A stretch of DNA of 64,000 bases, taken from positions 1,922,001-1,986,000 of the forward strand of contig NZ_AP031498.1 in NCBI RefSeq assembly GCF_042854845.1. Direction: 5' to 3'. This document shows positions 41,874-50,847 of this stretch, in pieces. The position numbers and the translations under genes were made by a program. The notes under the pieces are model-generated. The model had not been told where the DNA came from. It saw only the letters and a program-made list of their open reading frames with translations, and did no database searches. Every line of letters starts with the position of its first letter. Positions within the stretch are counted from its first letter, which is position 1. The DNA is from Maricurvus nonylphenolicus (lineage in GTDB: Bacteria > Pseudomonadota > Gammaproteobacteria > Pseudomonadales > Cellvibrionaceae).

Positions 41874-42479
41874 TTAGGAAAATGTGTTGTTTACAACAAT
41901 TTCTTCTAACGGTAGTTGGCCACCACGGGGGCGAGCGGGTTGCTGGGCTTTACCGACGGCAATCAGCATAGAGACCAGATGCCCTTCGGGCAGATTGACC
42001 AGTTCAGCTACCTGTTCAGCGTCAAAGCCGATCAGGGGGTTGCTGTCATAACCCAGGCCTTTTGCGGCGAGCATCAGGGTTTGGGCGGCAATACCGCAGG
42101 AGCGCAGGGCTTCGTCCCGTTGCAGCTGTTCTTTGCCTTCATAAAATCCCTTCATCATCGGCAGCATCACATTGCGTACGCTTTCGTCAACGTTGGCCCA
42201 GTAACGCACGGGGCGATCCTGCCAGGCATTGATATCGGCGCAGAGTACAATCAGTTCGGCGGCGTCACTTACTTGGGCTTGATCAAAGGCCGCTTGTTGG
42301 ATTTTTGCCCGTAGCGCCTTGTCTTGTACACGCACAACACGCCAGTGCTGGGCATTAAATGAGGTGGGTGATAACAGCATGGCGGACATCAGTTTTTCAA
42401 AATCCTGTTCTGGCATACTGGCGGCTGGATCATAGTGTTTAACCGAGCGACGTTGCTCGATTGCATCAAAAATATTCAT
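41874..42479 (-). CDS. nitroreductase family protein
   Basis: This 201-aa FMN-dependent oxidoreductase has the family start RRSVKHYDP (FMN phosphate-binding arginines), SPTSFNAQHWRVVRV, and the C-terminal GYDSNPLIGFDAEQVAELVNLP with an LVSMLIAVGK strand. The family reduces nitro-aromatics, quinones or enones with NAD(P)H. It stands alone between the MarR region and a divergent arylamine N-acetyltransferase gene. The pairing is chemically sensible: nitro reduction yields arylamines that the acetyltransferase could then acetylate (inference). Confidence 0.88.
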   Translation of the reverse strand: MNIFDAIEQRRSVKHYDPAASMPEQDFEKLMSAMLLSPTSFNAQHWRVVRVQDKALRAKIQQAAFDQAQVSDAAELIVLCADINAWQDRPVRYWANVDESVRNVMLPMMKGFYEGKEQLQRDEALRSCGIAAQTLMLAAKGLGYDSNPLIGFDAEQVAELVNLPEGHLVSMLIAVGKAQQPARPRGGQLPLEEIVVNNTFS

Positions 42480-42568
42480 GTCTCAATGCTTCTCCTTGGT
42501 GAATCACTTAAAGTGTAATAACCCCTATCTCGAGGGCTAGTCTAACAGGGCGTAAGCAAAAAACACTT

Positions 42569-42614
42569 AACCCAGGTTTAGCCCAAATAATTTTTACAAA
42601 AATAAACCTGGGTT
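42569..42614. promoter_or_regulatory. 12-bp inverted repeat in the nitroreductase/acetyltransferase divergent region
   Basis: AACCCAGGTTTA (42569-42580) is perfectly inverted as TAAACCTGGGTT (42603-42614), with 22 bp between. Centre-to-centre spacing is 34 bp, roughly three helical turns. It is placed between two divergent genes, so it could be a shared operator or a hairpin in the leader of the acetyltransferase. Confidence 0.55.
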
Positions 42615-42672
42615 TATTACAGCTGTGTCGATGTTGGTTAATATGCAGGCACAGCAACAGGATGTACCACCT

Positions 42673-43494
42673 ATGAAAAGCTCGCTTATGAATTGTTCAG
42701 AAATTACCCAGTCCTATTTAGAGGCGCTTGATTTATCAGTTGAAGCACAGGACAAAACTTTTTTAGATAACTTACAAAGCCGCCATATTGCCCGTTTCAG
42801 TTTTAATAACCTGGGCGTAGTGCTGGGCCAGGAGCTGCCGCTGGATCTGCCTGCGTTGTTCGACAAAATTGTTGTCAAAGGCCGCGGCGGCTACTGTTTT
42901 GAACACAATAAGCTGGTGTTCCATGTATTGCAGGAACTGGGTTTTAACGTTCGCTTGTTAGTGGCCCGAGTTGTTAATAATCGCGATGTAGATGCAGCCA
43001 GAACCCACCGTATTACTTTGTTGGAACTCGATGGTCAGCAGATGATTGTTGATGCCGGTTTTGGGGCCATGGGGCCTTATCACCCGGTGCTACTGCCGCA
43101 AGGTCAGGAGGAGAGTGATAGCCATTACCGAATTACTGAAGATGGGAATGGTCTGTTTCGTATGCAGGTGTTGAAAGAGGGTGATTACTTTACCTTGTAC
43201 ACCTTCGATATGAATACCTATACCGACGCGGATTGTTTACTGGGCCACTTTTATTCTCACCGCCACCCCGATGCAGCGTTTGTGAATAATCTGGTGGTAA
43301 GCCGCAAGCTGGCCGAAGTGACTTACTCATTACGTAATGCTGAATTTCATACCATTACCGCAAGCGATACGCTGGTAGCGCCCGTGCATGATACACAGCG
43401 CTTGCATATTCTACTGACAGAAGTGTTTGAGTTGGATGTGGATATGGCGATTTCGGAGTTTTTGTTTGAGCGGTTTGTGGTGAGTGTGTCATAG
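42673..43494 (+). CDS. arylamine N-acetyltransferase
   Basis: This roughly 273-aa enzyme has the NAT catalytic triad in order: Cys in GRGGYCFEHN, His in RTHRITLL and Asp in VDAGFGAMGP. It transfers acetyl from acetyl-CoA to arylamines or hydrazines, and also acts in some biosynthetic pathways. Several in-frame starts exist (GTG 42625, ATG 42631, ATG 42643, ATG 42673). ATG 42673 is chosen because it gives the usual length and has AGGA about ten bases upstream. It is divergent from a nitroreductase gene with a long inverted repeat between them. Confidence 0.9.
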   Translation: MKSSLMNCSEITQSYLEALDLSVEAQDKTFLDNLQSRHIARFSFNNLGVVLGQELPLDLPALFDKIVVKGRGGYCFEHNKLVFHVLQELGFNVRLLVARVVNNRDVDAARTHRITLLELDGQQMIVDAGFGAMGPYHPVLLPQGQEESDSHYRITEDGNGLFRMQVLKEGDYFTLYTFDMNTYTDADCLLGHFYSHRHPDAAFVNNLVVSRKLAEVTYSLRNAEFHTITASDTLVAPVHDTQRLHILLTEVFELDVDMAISEFLFERFVVSVS

Positions 43495-43502
43495 CGTGTC
43501 GT

Positions 43503-43663
43503 GCCATACCCGAGCCTCCCTACTGCGCCATACCCGTGAAAACGGGTATCCAGAGATACGGAGTGGATTAAATGAAAATTAGCACAGGCTAAGGTTAAAA
43601 GGGGCTGTGCAGGGCATTAATGAGTGCCATAAATACTGGATCCCCTCTTTCGAGGGGATGGCG
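43503..43663. repeat. composite pair of inverted hairpin repeats (REP/BIME-like)
   Basis: A 28-nt unit at 43526-43553 (CGCCAT, stem ACCCGT, loop GAAA, stem ACGGGT, ATCCAG) is repeated in inverse orientation at 43636-43663 with stem CCCCTC/GAGGGG. Flanks and GAAA loop are identical, while three base pairs of the stem differ by compensatory changes. A truncated left arm lies at 43503-43514. The roughly 80 bp between the units are non-coding. The element sits between the acetyltransferase and crp-type genes. Confidence 0.75.
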
Positions 43664-43750
43664 ATCTACTAAACTAGTGAATGGGATTGTAGTAGAGAAG
43701 GGGGTGGCATTGTAGAATTCACTACATTAGATTTTGTTAAGAGCATTCTT

Positions 43751-44359
43751 ATGCACATCCCCACCCAAATGGCCGAGTTTGTCAGTTACTTCAAACAGGG
43801 CGCCGACACACTCAACAGTTCTCTGGAGCTGGCCGACTTCGAACGTTTTGGTTTACAGGGTGAAGTCAGACATTTCAAAAAGGGTGAACACCTGATTACC
43901 CAGGGCGAGCCAGCCCAAAATATCTATTTCCTAATCCACGGCTTGGCACGCTACTTCAGTGTCTCTGTCGATGGCAAAGAATTCACGCAATCCTTCGCCG
44001 GTGCACCAGGGATTGCCGGCTCTACCCGGGCTATGGCCTTTAACAAGCCTGCATTATTTAGTATCGAGGCCATGGACGATATCCTCTGTCTGCAATTTAA
44101 CTGGCAGGATTTCTTTACAACCATGGAACCGCAACCCGGTTTCCTGAATGCCTATAGCCGTCTGCTAGAGCATATGTTTGCCAAGAAGGAAGAGCGGGAA
44201 TACTACCTGTTACAGAAAAGTGCCGAGCAGCGCTATTTGGAATTTCTCGATGAGCATCCACAGTTGCGGAATAAAATCCCTTTAAAGATTGTGGCGTCCT
44301 ATATTGGGATTACCCCGATTGCTTTAAGTCGTATCAGGAAGAAGCTGTTTCAGGAGTAA
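43751..44359 (+). CDS. Crp/Fnr family regulator
   Basis: This 202-aa protein has an N-terminal cyclic-nucleotide-binding-like jelly roll (about 25-130; FKKGEHLITQGEPAQNIYFL) and a C-terminal winged helix with the recognition part IVASYIGITPIALSRIRKKL. No Fnr-type N-terminal cysteine cluster is present, so iron-sulphur oxygen sensing is unlikely. It is monocistronic and follows a repeat element. The target genes are not evident; the adjacent acetyltransferase and nitroreductase are candidates. Confidence 0.87.
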   Translation: MHIPTQMAEFVSYFKQGADTLNSSLELADFERFGLQGEVRHFKKGEHLITQGEPAQNIYFLIHGLARYFSVSVDGKEFTQSFAGAPGIAGSTRAMAFNKPALFSIEAMDDILCLQFNWQDFFTTMEPQPGFLNAYSRLLEHMFAKKEEREYYLLQKSAEQRYLEFLDEHPQLRNKIPLKIVASYIGITPIALSRIRKKLFQE

Positions 44360-44372
44360 TATCCCTTATAGC

Positions 44373-45437
44373 TTACTGGCGATAGTCACCCGGCGATTTG
44401 CCTGTCCATTTACGAAATGCCCGGGCAAAGTTGGATGAGTCGTTATAACCCATCTTATCAGCGATTTCCTGCACCGAGAGGGTAGAGCCTTTTAAATAGT
44501 TGATGGCCGCTTCTTTTCGATAGTGATCGAGCTGGGTTTGGTAGGTAGTGTCCAGTTTTTCCAATTCCCGGCGTAGCGTGCGAGGGGATACACAAAAATG
44601 ATCAGCCGCTTTGGCTAGTGATGGTGGGTTGTCGAGTGAATCTTCTATCAGGGCTTGTAAGCGGTTGAGTAAGCCTTCCTGGTTTTCGAATCGTTGCAGT
44701 TGCTCCTCACATATTTTGATAGCGTTACTGGCCGATACAGGATCAGCCATTTTTAATGGTAGATCCATATATTCTGCAGGTATCTCCAGGGCATTCACCG
44801 ATTGGTCAAACTGAACGGGGAAAGGCAAAAGGTGTTTGTAATCATCCCAGTCGTCAGTTTTGGTCATTCTCATCTTGCAGCGCATACCCGGCAGTTTTTC
44901 TATCCCCTGGCTCTCCAACATATTGCAGCTGAAAGCGAGAATAGTTTCAAATATAAAGCGCCGTATGGATCCCAGATCAATCGTCTCATCTATCAGCAAA
45001 CTGACATAGTCTTCTTTACGCGCTAATTCCAGATCCAGAAGCGATGCCTGAAGCCTAATAAACTTAACGATCGTTTGCAGGCTCTGGCCAACATTCTTTT
45101 CGGACAATGCTGCATAACCCACGATACCCATCGAGGTGATTTGTAATTGCTGGCCAAAGGCCAATCCCAGATGAGGGCTGTCGGCAAGGCGTACCGCGTT
45201 CTCTATTATTTTGCGATGTTTGCGAAAACTGGTTAAGGCTTCCGGTTTATCTATTTCTGTGGCCTCAAGGTCAGTGCCTTCAATGAGTTCTTCACGCTTA
45301 TAGCCTTGCGATTCAAGCCACCGCACCAGACTACTGGGGAAGTAGATGGGGATTACTTTGTCATCCAGGCCAAAGGTGTTTTTCATTGAATGATAAACCG
45401 TATTTCTGACACTCTGCTCAGTTGCTCTGTCTGTCAC
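44373..45437 (-). CDS. AraC family regulator (Arabinose_bd N-terminus)
   Basis: This 354-aa protein has an N-terminal Arabinose_bd-like domain (HLGLAFGQQLQITSMGIVGYA) and a C-terminal AraC DNA-binding domain (about 265-354; AADHFCVSPRTLRRELEKL and IADKMGYNDSSNFARAFRKW). It is divergent from a FATP-type acyl-CoA synthetase operon. The 296-bp gap holds a perfect 13-bp inverted repeat with additional ATGYGGCCA half-sites 21 bp on, as expected for AraC dimers contacting two adjacent major grooves. It probably controls itself and the fatty-acid operon. Confidence 0.88.
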   Translation of the reverse strand: MTDRATEQSVRNTVYHSMKNTFGLDDKVIPIYFPSSLVRWLESQGYKREELIEGTDLEATEIDKPEALTSFRKHRKIIENAVRLADSPHLGLAFGQQLQITSMGIVGYAALSEKNVGQSLQTIVKFIRLQASLLDLELARKEDYVSLLIDETIDLGSIRRFIFETILAFSCNMLESQGIEKLPGMRCKMRMTKTDDWDDYKHLLPFPVQFDQSVNALEIPAEYMDLPLKMADPVSASNAIKICEEQLQRFENQEGLLNRLQALIEDSLDNPPSLAKAADHFCVSPRTLRRELEKLDTTYQTQLDHYRKEAAINYLKGSTLSVQEIADKMGYNDSSNFARAFRKWTGKSPGDYRQ

Positions 45438-45453
45438 AGGGGGGCATTAAAGA

Positions 45454-45637
45454 TGACCACATATGACCGACATGCGGCCAACCTTACACTGTTTCGGTTT
45501 GGGGCGACAAGTAAAATTGATATCGAATTCCTTATAACCAGAAAAGCTGAAAGCACTATGTCGTACAGCTTAGTAAAGCTGATGGCTGGTGGACGTTGAG
45601 AAATCATATGTGGTCACAGGTCTGTCAGATGTGGCCA
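45454..45637. promoter_or_regulatory. AraC-type operators flanking the divergent promoter region
   Basis: TGACCACATATGA (45454-45466) is perfectly inverted as TCATATGTGGTCA (45604-45616). ATGTGGTCA at 45608-45616 is repeated as ATGTGGCCA at 45629-45637, exactly 21 bp on, and ATGCGGCCA stands at 45472-45480. This arrangement allows looping between distal sites, as known for AraC. Confidence 0.6.
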
Positions 45638-45703
45638 ATCACAAGGTTTTGTCATTTTTCCCGCTTTTCTTTTAAACATCAGTTGATAGTATCGAACTTG
45701 GTT

Positions 45704-45721
45704 TTGTGTCGATCGTTACAA
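45704..45721. promoter_or_regulatory. TetR-type 18-bp palindrome before the FATP operon
   Basis: TTGTGTCGATCGTTACAA lies 13 bp before ATG 45734. It matches, in reverse complement and with one base difference, the palindrome at 53288-53305 upstream of the tetR gene. Inference: the distal TetR protein also controls this operon. Confidence 0.7.
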
Positions 45722-45733
45722 AAGGCCTAGATT

Positions 45734-47554
45734 ATGTCCCAGTCTGTAAGCTTGTTTGACTTGTTTCGTAACCGAAAATACTTTACCCAACGCCTGGGGG
45801 GATTAGTGCGATCACTGCGTTATGTCAGACAGGACGAAGAGAAAAGACAGGATACCTACCCATCTCTGGTGGAAGAAAAAGTTAGGCTTTATGGCAATAA
45901 TGTTCTGATCAAATATCAGGACAGATCGATTACCTATAGTGCGTTTAATCAGGCGGCCAATCAGGTGGCGCATTATCTGGCTGGTCAGGGGGTAGGCAAA
46001 GGTTCTGTGGTGGCTCTGTTTATGGCTAACCGTCCTGAATTTCTGATTTATAAGTTAGCCATTACCAAACTGGGGGCGGCGGCTTCCCTAATTAACAATT
46101 CCCAAAAAGGACAAGTGCTTGCCCATAGCCTGAATTTGGTCAAAGTCGATTCGGTCGTGGTAGGCGATGAGTGTGTAGAACCGCTAGAGGCTATCCGATC
46201 CACATTAGACATAGAACCTGTAATCTACCGTGTCCCTGATGCAGATTGTTTGGCTGACCCCGGAATCGATGATGGGCCTTATATCAATATCGCACTGGCT
46301 TGCAGGGAGTTTCCAACAACTAATTTACCTGCTGATCAGGGGCCTAAACCGCGCGATACGGCCTGGTATATCTATACGTCCGGCACTACGGGATTACCTA
46401 AAGCTTCCGTCCAATCTCATGAACGCATGGCTAAAGTGTTTATGGGAATGGGGCTGTTTATGAATCCGTTAAGTCAACGGGATGTTATGTATAGCACCTT
46501 GCCTCTATATCATGCCACAGCGCTGGCGAGTTCCTGGTTTGCCTGTCTGTGTAATGGCGCGGCCTTCGCGCTAAGTCGAAACTTTAGTGCCTCTAACTTT
46601 TGGCTAGATGTTCGTAAACATAAGGCAACTGGCTTTGCCTATGTGGGTGAGCTTTGCCGTTATTTATTGAATAAACCTGAGTTGCCAGATGATGCGGCTA
46701 ATCCGCTCAGATTTATGATTGGTAACGGTATGCGTCCGGAGGTGTGGGGGGCGTTTAAGAAGCGCTTTGCCATTGAGGAGGTTAGGGAACTCTATGGGGC
46801 CAGCGAGGGTAATCTGACTTCTGTGAATCTGTTTAATCTGGATAACAGCGTAGGCATGATTTTTACACCTCACGCACTGGTAAAAGTAGATCAGGAAACC
46901 GAAGAGCCGATTCGCAATGCCAAAGGCCGGTTAATAAAAGCCAAAACCGGGGAACCTGGTTTGTTGTTAGGAGAGATAACCAGCGATATTCCCTTTGAAG
47001 GTTACTCCGATAAAGCCAAAAACGAATCCAAGATTATTCGCAATGCGTTTAAAGATGGGGATCAATACTTTAATACCGGCGATATCCTCAAGAATATCGG
47101 TTATGGCAATTTGCAATTCTGTGACCGCACCGGCGATACCTTTCGCTGGAAGGGTGAGAATGTCTCGACCGGGGAACTGGAAAATATTGCCAACCAACAC
47201 CCCGATGTTGAAGAGTCGGTGGCCTTTGGGGTGGAAATTCCCAATACCAACGGTAAGGCCGGCATGATTGCCGTCAAACTTCAGGAAAGCGTGGAGAATT
47301 TCTGTGGCAAGGGCTTGTACGAGTTTCTGGATGAGAATATGCCCGCCTATGCCGTACCCGTTTTTGTGCGTATTAAAGGGCAGTTTGCCAAGACGCCAAC
47401 CTTTAAGTATGTAAAAACAGATTTAAAGCGCGAAGGATTTGATATCAATAGCTGCTCCAACCCTATTTACGTGGCCTTGCCCGGCGAACGCGAATACCAA
47501 CCCTTAACCCAAGAGATTTACACCAATGTGACTGATGGTGTTTACCGCTTCTAA
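45734..47554 (+). CDS. long-chain acyl-CoA synthetase (FATP/FadD6-type)
   Basis: This 606-aa adenylate-forming enzyme activates long fatty acids to acyl-CoA. The P-loop-like motif is YIYTSGTTGLPKASVQSHERM. Downstream are a motif around ELYGASEGN, the adenylate-binding YFNTGD and the hinge DRTGDTFRWKGENVSTGELE, typical of the FATP/very-long-chain branch. The C-terminal lysine region is FAKTPTFKYVKTDLKREGFD. It is the first gene of a unit with two crotonase genes. The promoter region carries both AraC-type repeats and a TetR-type palindrome, so regulation is probably by two proteins. Confidence 0.92.
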   Translation: MSQSVSLFDLFRNRKYFTQRLGGLVRSLRYVRQDEEKRQDTYPSLVEEKVRLYGNNVLIKYQDRSITYSAFNQAANQVAHYLAGQGVGKGSVVALFMANRPEFLIYKLAITKLGAAASLINNSQKGQVLAHSLNLVKVDSVVVGDECVEPLEAIRSTLDIEPVIYRVPDADCLADPGIDDGPYINIALACREFPTTNLPADQGPKPRDTAWYIYTSGTTGLPKASVQSHERMAKVFMGMGLFMNPLSQRDVMYSTLPLYHATALASSWFACLCNGAAFALSRNFSASNFWLDVRKHKATGFAYVGELCRYLLNKPELPDDAANPLRFMIGNGMRPEVWGAFKKRFAIEEVRELYGASEGNLTSVNLFNLDNSVGMIFTPHALVKVDQETEEPIRNAKGRLIKAKTGEPGLLLGEITSDIPFEGYSDKAKNESKIIRNAFKDGDQYFNTGDILKNIGYGNLQFCDRTGDTFRWKGENVSTGELENIANQHPDVEESVAFGVEIPNTNGKAGMIAVKLQESVENFCGKGLYEFLDENMPAYAVPVFVRIKGQFAKTPTFKYVKTDLKREGFDINSCSNPIYVALPGEREYQPLTQEIYTNVTDGVYRF

Positions 47555-47588
47555 AAGAATTCCTGCAGTATAAAGAGAGAGACAACCT

Positions 47589-48260
47589 ATGATTCAATTA
47601 AGCCAACAAGGCAATGTGCATGTATTAGCCATTGATGCGCCTGACGGAAATGCCTTCGATGAGAAACTGGTGGCGGCCTTGCATGAGGCCCTCGACAGTG
47701 TGGAAGCCTCCGCCGAAGGGCCGGGTGCTTTAGTGATTACCGGAACGGGTAAGGCGTTTTCGGTAGGTTTGAATGTACCGGTGTTGATGCAATATTCCCC
47801 CGAACAGATAGACGCTTTTGGTAAAGCGCATTTGGGACTATATGGTCGGCTGATCAAGTTTCCAATGCCAACCATTGCTGCCATTAATGGCCATGCCTTT
47901 GCCGCAGGAGTGTTTCTGGCTCTGGTTTGTGATTATCGGGTTATGCGTGATGACAAAGGCTGGTTCTGCATCAGTGAAGTGGATGTTGGTGTACCTATTG
48001 GTGCAGAAGTGATGGCTATTGCAGAAACAAAACTGTCAGCGTCTGTCTATCGCGATGCGGTACTCACGGGCAAACGCTACACAGGCCCAGAGAGCCTGGA
48101 AGCCAATATTGTCGATGCGGTTTGCAGTGAAGAGGCGCTGATACCAACAGCGGTGGAGATGATAAGTGGTCTGGCTGATAAGCAGCGTGGCATCTTCAAA
48201 ACCCTGAAATCGACCATGTATGGTGGCACGGCCTCTGGTTTAGGTGTTAGTGATGAGTAA
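47589..48260 (+). CDS. enoyl-CoA hydratase/isomerase family protein (short)
   Basis: This 223-aa crotonase-fold protein has the oxyanion-hole segments GKAFSVGLNVPVL and AAINGHAFAAGVFLALVCDYRV. It is shorter than usual (about 260), and the position of the second catalytic glutamate reads ISEVDVGVPIGAEVMAI, similar to 3,2-enoyl-CoA isomerase-like members. It lies 34 bp behind the acyl-CoA synthetase gene and overlaps the next crotonase by 8 bp. Together the three act on CoA-activated fatty acids. Confidence 0.85.
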   Translation: MIQLSQQGNVHVLAIDAPDGNAFDEKLVAALHEALDSVEASAEGPGALVITGTGKAFSVGLNVPVLMQYSPEQIDAFGKAHLGLYGRLIKFPMPTIAAINGHAFAAGVFLALVCDYRVMRDDKGWFCISEVDVGVPIGAEVMAIAETKLSASVYRDAVLTGKRYTGPESLEANIVDAVCSEEALIPTAVEMISGLADKQRGIFKTLKSTMYGGTASGLGVSDE

Positions 48261-49038
48261 GGTTATCGACTATCAGGTGAAAGGGGGCATTGCCAGGGTT
48301 ACCCTGAATCGACCTGACAAGATGAATGCACTGAATTTGGATTTATTTGAAGCCCTTATTGAAACCGGTGAAGCTATCAAAAAAGACGGCAGCGTGAGAG
48401 TCGTTGTTTTGAGTGGTGAGGGTAAGGCGTTTTGTGCTGGCCTGGATATGGAGTTGATGATGTCTGGTGGTGCAGCAGATTTGGTAGAGCGCGCCTACGG
48501 CATTTGTAACCTGTTTCAGCAGGCGGCCTGGATTTGGCGCGAAGTGCCTGTACCCGTTATCGCTGCGGTACAAGGCAGTTGTTTAGGCGGAGGGCTGCAG
48601 CTGATGTGTGGTGCCGATATACGTTATATCCATCCGCAAACCAAGCTCAGTATTATGGAAATGAAATGGGGCATAGTGCCGGATATGGCCGGTACGCAAT
48701 TGTGGAGTGCTTATGTGCGTGAAGATATTATTCGCGAACTAACCTATACGGCACGGGTTTTTAGCGGTGTTGAAGCTGAGCGTTACGGTTTTGCCACGCG
48801 CTTATGTGACGATCCTTTGACTGAAGCGTTGGAAACTGCAGCACAGATTGCCAATAAAAATCCGGATGCTATTCGAGCGGCCAAACGTTTGATCAATAAT
48901 CAGCGTCAGCCGGATGTGGAGGCGGGTATATTGGCTGAATCCGTTGAGCAGGATGCATTGATGGGTAAAACCAATCAGATTGAAGCGGTAACTGCTAATT
49001 TTGAAAAGCGTGCGCCGAAGTTTATCGATCCGCTGTAA
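48253..49038 (+). CDS. enoyl-CoA hydratase/isomerase family protein
   Basis: This 261-aa crotonase has RPDKMNALNLDLFEAL, the CoA-binding motif GKAFCAGLDMELM, the oxyanion motif AVQGSCLGGGLQLMCGADIRY and MEMKWGIVPDMAGT. The last carries the glutamate/aspartate usual for hydratase or dienoyl-CoA isomerase members. ATG 48253 overlaps the end of the preceding gene; an earlier GTG in the frame has no support. It is last in the operon and converges with phzF one base after its stop. Confidence 0.9.
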   Translation: MSKVIDYQVKGGIARVTLNRPDKMNALNLDLFEALIETGEAIKKDGSVRVVVLSGEGKAFCAGLDMELMMSGGAADLVERAYGICNLFQQAAWIWREVPVPVIAAVQGSCLGGGLQLMCGADIRYIHPQTKLSIMEMKWGIVPDMAGTQLWSAYVREDIIRELTYTARVFSGVEAERYGFATRLCDDPLTEALETAAQIANKNPDAIRAAKRLINNQRQPDVEAGILAESVEQDALMGKTNQIEAVTANFEKRAPKFIDPL

Positions 49039-49039
49039 C

Positions 49040-49870
49040 TTAATTCGCTATAACCTTGCCAAAAATGCTAACGGTTTGAGGATCGAGTCGGGTGCGGATG
49101 CTACCGCCTTTTCCATTCGCCAAGCCACTTCGTTGCAGGGCCTGAAATTCATCCTGCTTTAGCCACTGTTGCCAGTAACAGGCTAGGACCGCATTGGCTG
49201 AACCGGTGGCGATATCTTCATCGATACCGTATTGCGGGGCAAAGTAGCGCAGTTCGTAGTCAAAGCCCGAAGGGGCCTGCAAGCTGGTGGCGATAATAGC
49301 CCGTTGGGTAGTCTCACAGATGGTTTGCAGTTGTGGTTGCAGCTCGGTTACAGATTCCTCAAATTCCACTACCCAGTAGCCTTGGGGATCACCGCTGCTC
49401 ATGCAGTTAACCGGTGTTTTGTTTAACCACCGCTTGGCTGCCGCTGGTAGGGGTTCGTCGAACAGGGTGAAGCGTGGCAGGGAAAAGCCGTATTCACCAT
49501 TGGCATCTTGTAATGTGAAAATTTGCGATGGGCCGTGGATCTTTATTGGTAGGGTGTAACTTGCATGGTGGTGCAAGCTGTAGGCTGCTGCAATGAGTGC
49601 TGAGCCGCACAGGTTAATTTCACGCCCGCCCTGATACCAGCGGCAAACCGGTTCATCTTGTAAAACGATAAAGCACAGGGTTTGCGGATTGCCGTGGCTG
49701 TCGGTGTCTGCCGATAATCGAATCAGGGTTTTCCATTCATGCTGCTCGGGCATATGGTTAAGCAGGATAACCTGCACATCATTGCCCGAGTAGCCATGGT
49801 CGGCAAAGACCTGAAGATCAAGTTTGTTTTCTATATTGTTGCTAACGCTGCGTGGCTGTATTACTGCCAT
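49040..49870 (-). CDS. PhzF family isomerase-like protein
   Basis: This 276-aa protein of the PhzF/diaminopimelate-epimerase fold has INLCGSALIAAAYSL in the N-terminal half and YFAPQYGIDEDIATGSANAVLACYW in the C-terminal half, the family hallmark. PhzF itself isomerises a phenazine precursor; most homologues are uncharacterised. It lies 2 bp behind egtD in the same direction, so it is the third gene of an egtB-egtD-phzF unit. A role connected with ergothioneine or histidine-betaine metabolism is suggested only by this arrangement. Confidence 0.88.
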   Translation of the reverse strand: MAVIQPRSVSNNIENKLDLQVFADHGYSGNDVQVILLNHMPEQHEWKTLIRLSADTDSHGNPQTLCFIVLQDEPVCRWYQGGREINLCGSALIAAAYSLHHHASYTLPIKIHGPSQIFTLQDANGEYGFSLPRFTLFDEPLPAAAKRWLNKTPVNCMSSGDPQGYWVVEFEESVTELQPQLQTICETTQRAIIATSLQAPSGFDYELRYFAPQYGIDEDIATGSANAVLACYWQQWLKQDEFQALQRSGLANGKGGSIRTRLDPQTVSIFGKVIAN

Positions 49871-49872
49871 TA

Positions 49873-50835
49873 TCAGTCCATAGCTTGTAACAGGTGAACG
49901 CTAAACAGTTGTTGGCCACCCATCCAGTGACGGGTACTGCGCCAGCCGGAGTTGCTGGCCAACTGTTTAAATTCCTGCTGGGTATATTTGTGCGAATTTT
50001 CCGTGTGAATACTCTCGCCTTCGCGGAACTCGAACGCATTGCCAGCTACGGTTACCGTCTGTTCGGTTTGGCTGATCAAATGCATTTCGATACGGCCTTT
50101 TTCCGGGTTGTAGAAAGCGTAGTGTTCAAACTTATCCAGATCAAAGTCGGCACCGGTTTCACGGTTCAGGTGTGCCAACATATTCAGGTTGAATTTACGG
50201 GTAATACCGCGCTGATCGTTATAGGCCTTGTGCAACATCGCCGGTGGTTTTTTGGTATCCACACCAATCAGTAACAGGGAGCCGTTGCCAAGCGTTTCAC
50301 GTGCCTGAGTTAAGAACGCTTGGGCGGCTTCAGTGGTAAAGTTGCCAATGGTGGAGCCGGGGAAGAAACCGATATTTTTTAAGCTGGCGTTTGTGTTCAG
50401 TTCAACCGGGCGGGTAAAGTCCGCTTCCACAGGATAGACCTCCACATGAGGGAACTCCTTTTGCAGGGTGTCGGCTTCGCGGCGCAGAAAATCGCCGGCA
50501 ATATCAATCGGGGTAAAGCGGCTAATACTGTCGACGTGTTTAAGCAGAATGCGGATCTTGGCCAAGGAGCCTGCGCCAAACTCTACAATATTGCAGGGTT
50601 CGTTGAGCATATGTGATACATCCTGGGCAATGGACGGCAACATGGCAATCTCAGTGCGATAGGGGTAGTACTCATCAAGCTCGCAGATTTGATCAAAGAG
50701 TTCCGACCCCTCGGTATCGTAAAAGTATTTAGAGGGTAGGCTTTTCTGTTGTTGGCTTAAACCGTCGAGGACTTCAGACAGTACGGCATCTGCTGGCAAG
50801 GATTGATCGGCGTGTAGCGTATTTTGAGAATGCAT
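49873..50835 (-). CDS. egtD: L-histidine N-alpha-methyltransferase EgtD
   Basis: This 320-aa SAM-dependent enzyme trimethylates histidine to hercynine, the first step of ergothioneine synthesis. Family marks are PSKYFYDTEGSELFDQI near residue 40, the SAM motif EFGAGSLAKIRILL near 85-95, and FFPGSTIGNF near 155. It is encoded 12 bp after egtB. The C-terminal region (HTENSHKYTQQEFKQLA) is typical, and the length is normal. Confidence 0.95.
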   Translation of the reverse strand: MHSQNTLHADQSLPADAVLSEVLDGLSQQQKSLPSKYFYDTEGSELFDQICELDEYYPYRTEIAMLPSIAQDVSHMLNEPCNIVEFGAGSLAKIRILLKHVDSISRFTPIDIAGDFLRREADTLQKEFPHVEVYPVEADFTRPVELNTNASLKNIGFFPGSTIGNFTTEAAQAFLTQARETLGNGSLLLIGVDTKKPPAMLHKAYNDQRGITRKFNLNMLAHLNRETGADFDLDKFEHYAFYNPEKGRIEMHLISQTEQTVTVAGNAFEFREGESIHTENSHKYTQQEFKQLASNSGWRSTRHWMGGQQLFSVHLLQAMD

Positions 50836-50847
50836 GAAAAGGTCCTT

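Noticed and set aside
43503..43663. CRISPR array
   Set aside because: Only two inverted hairpin units plus a fragment occur, with no regular spacers and no cas genes.
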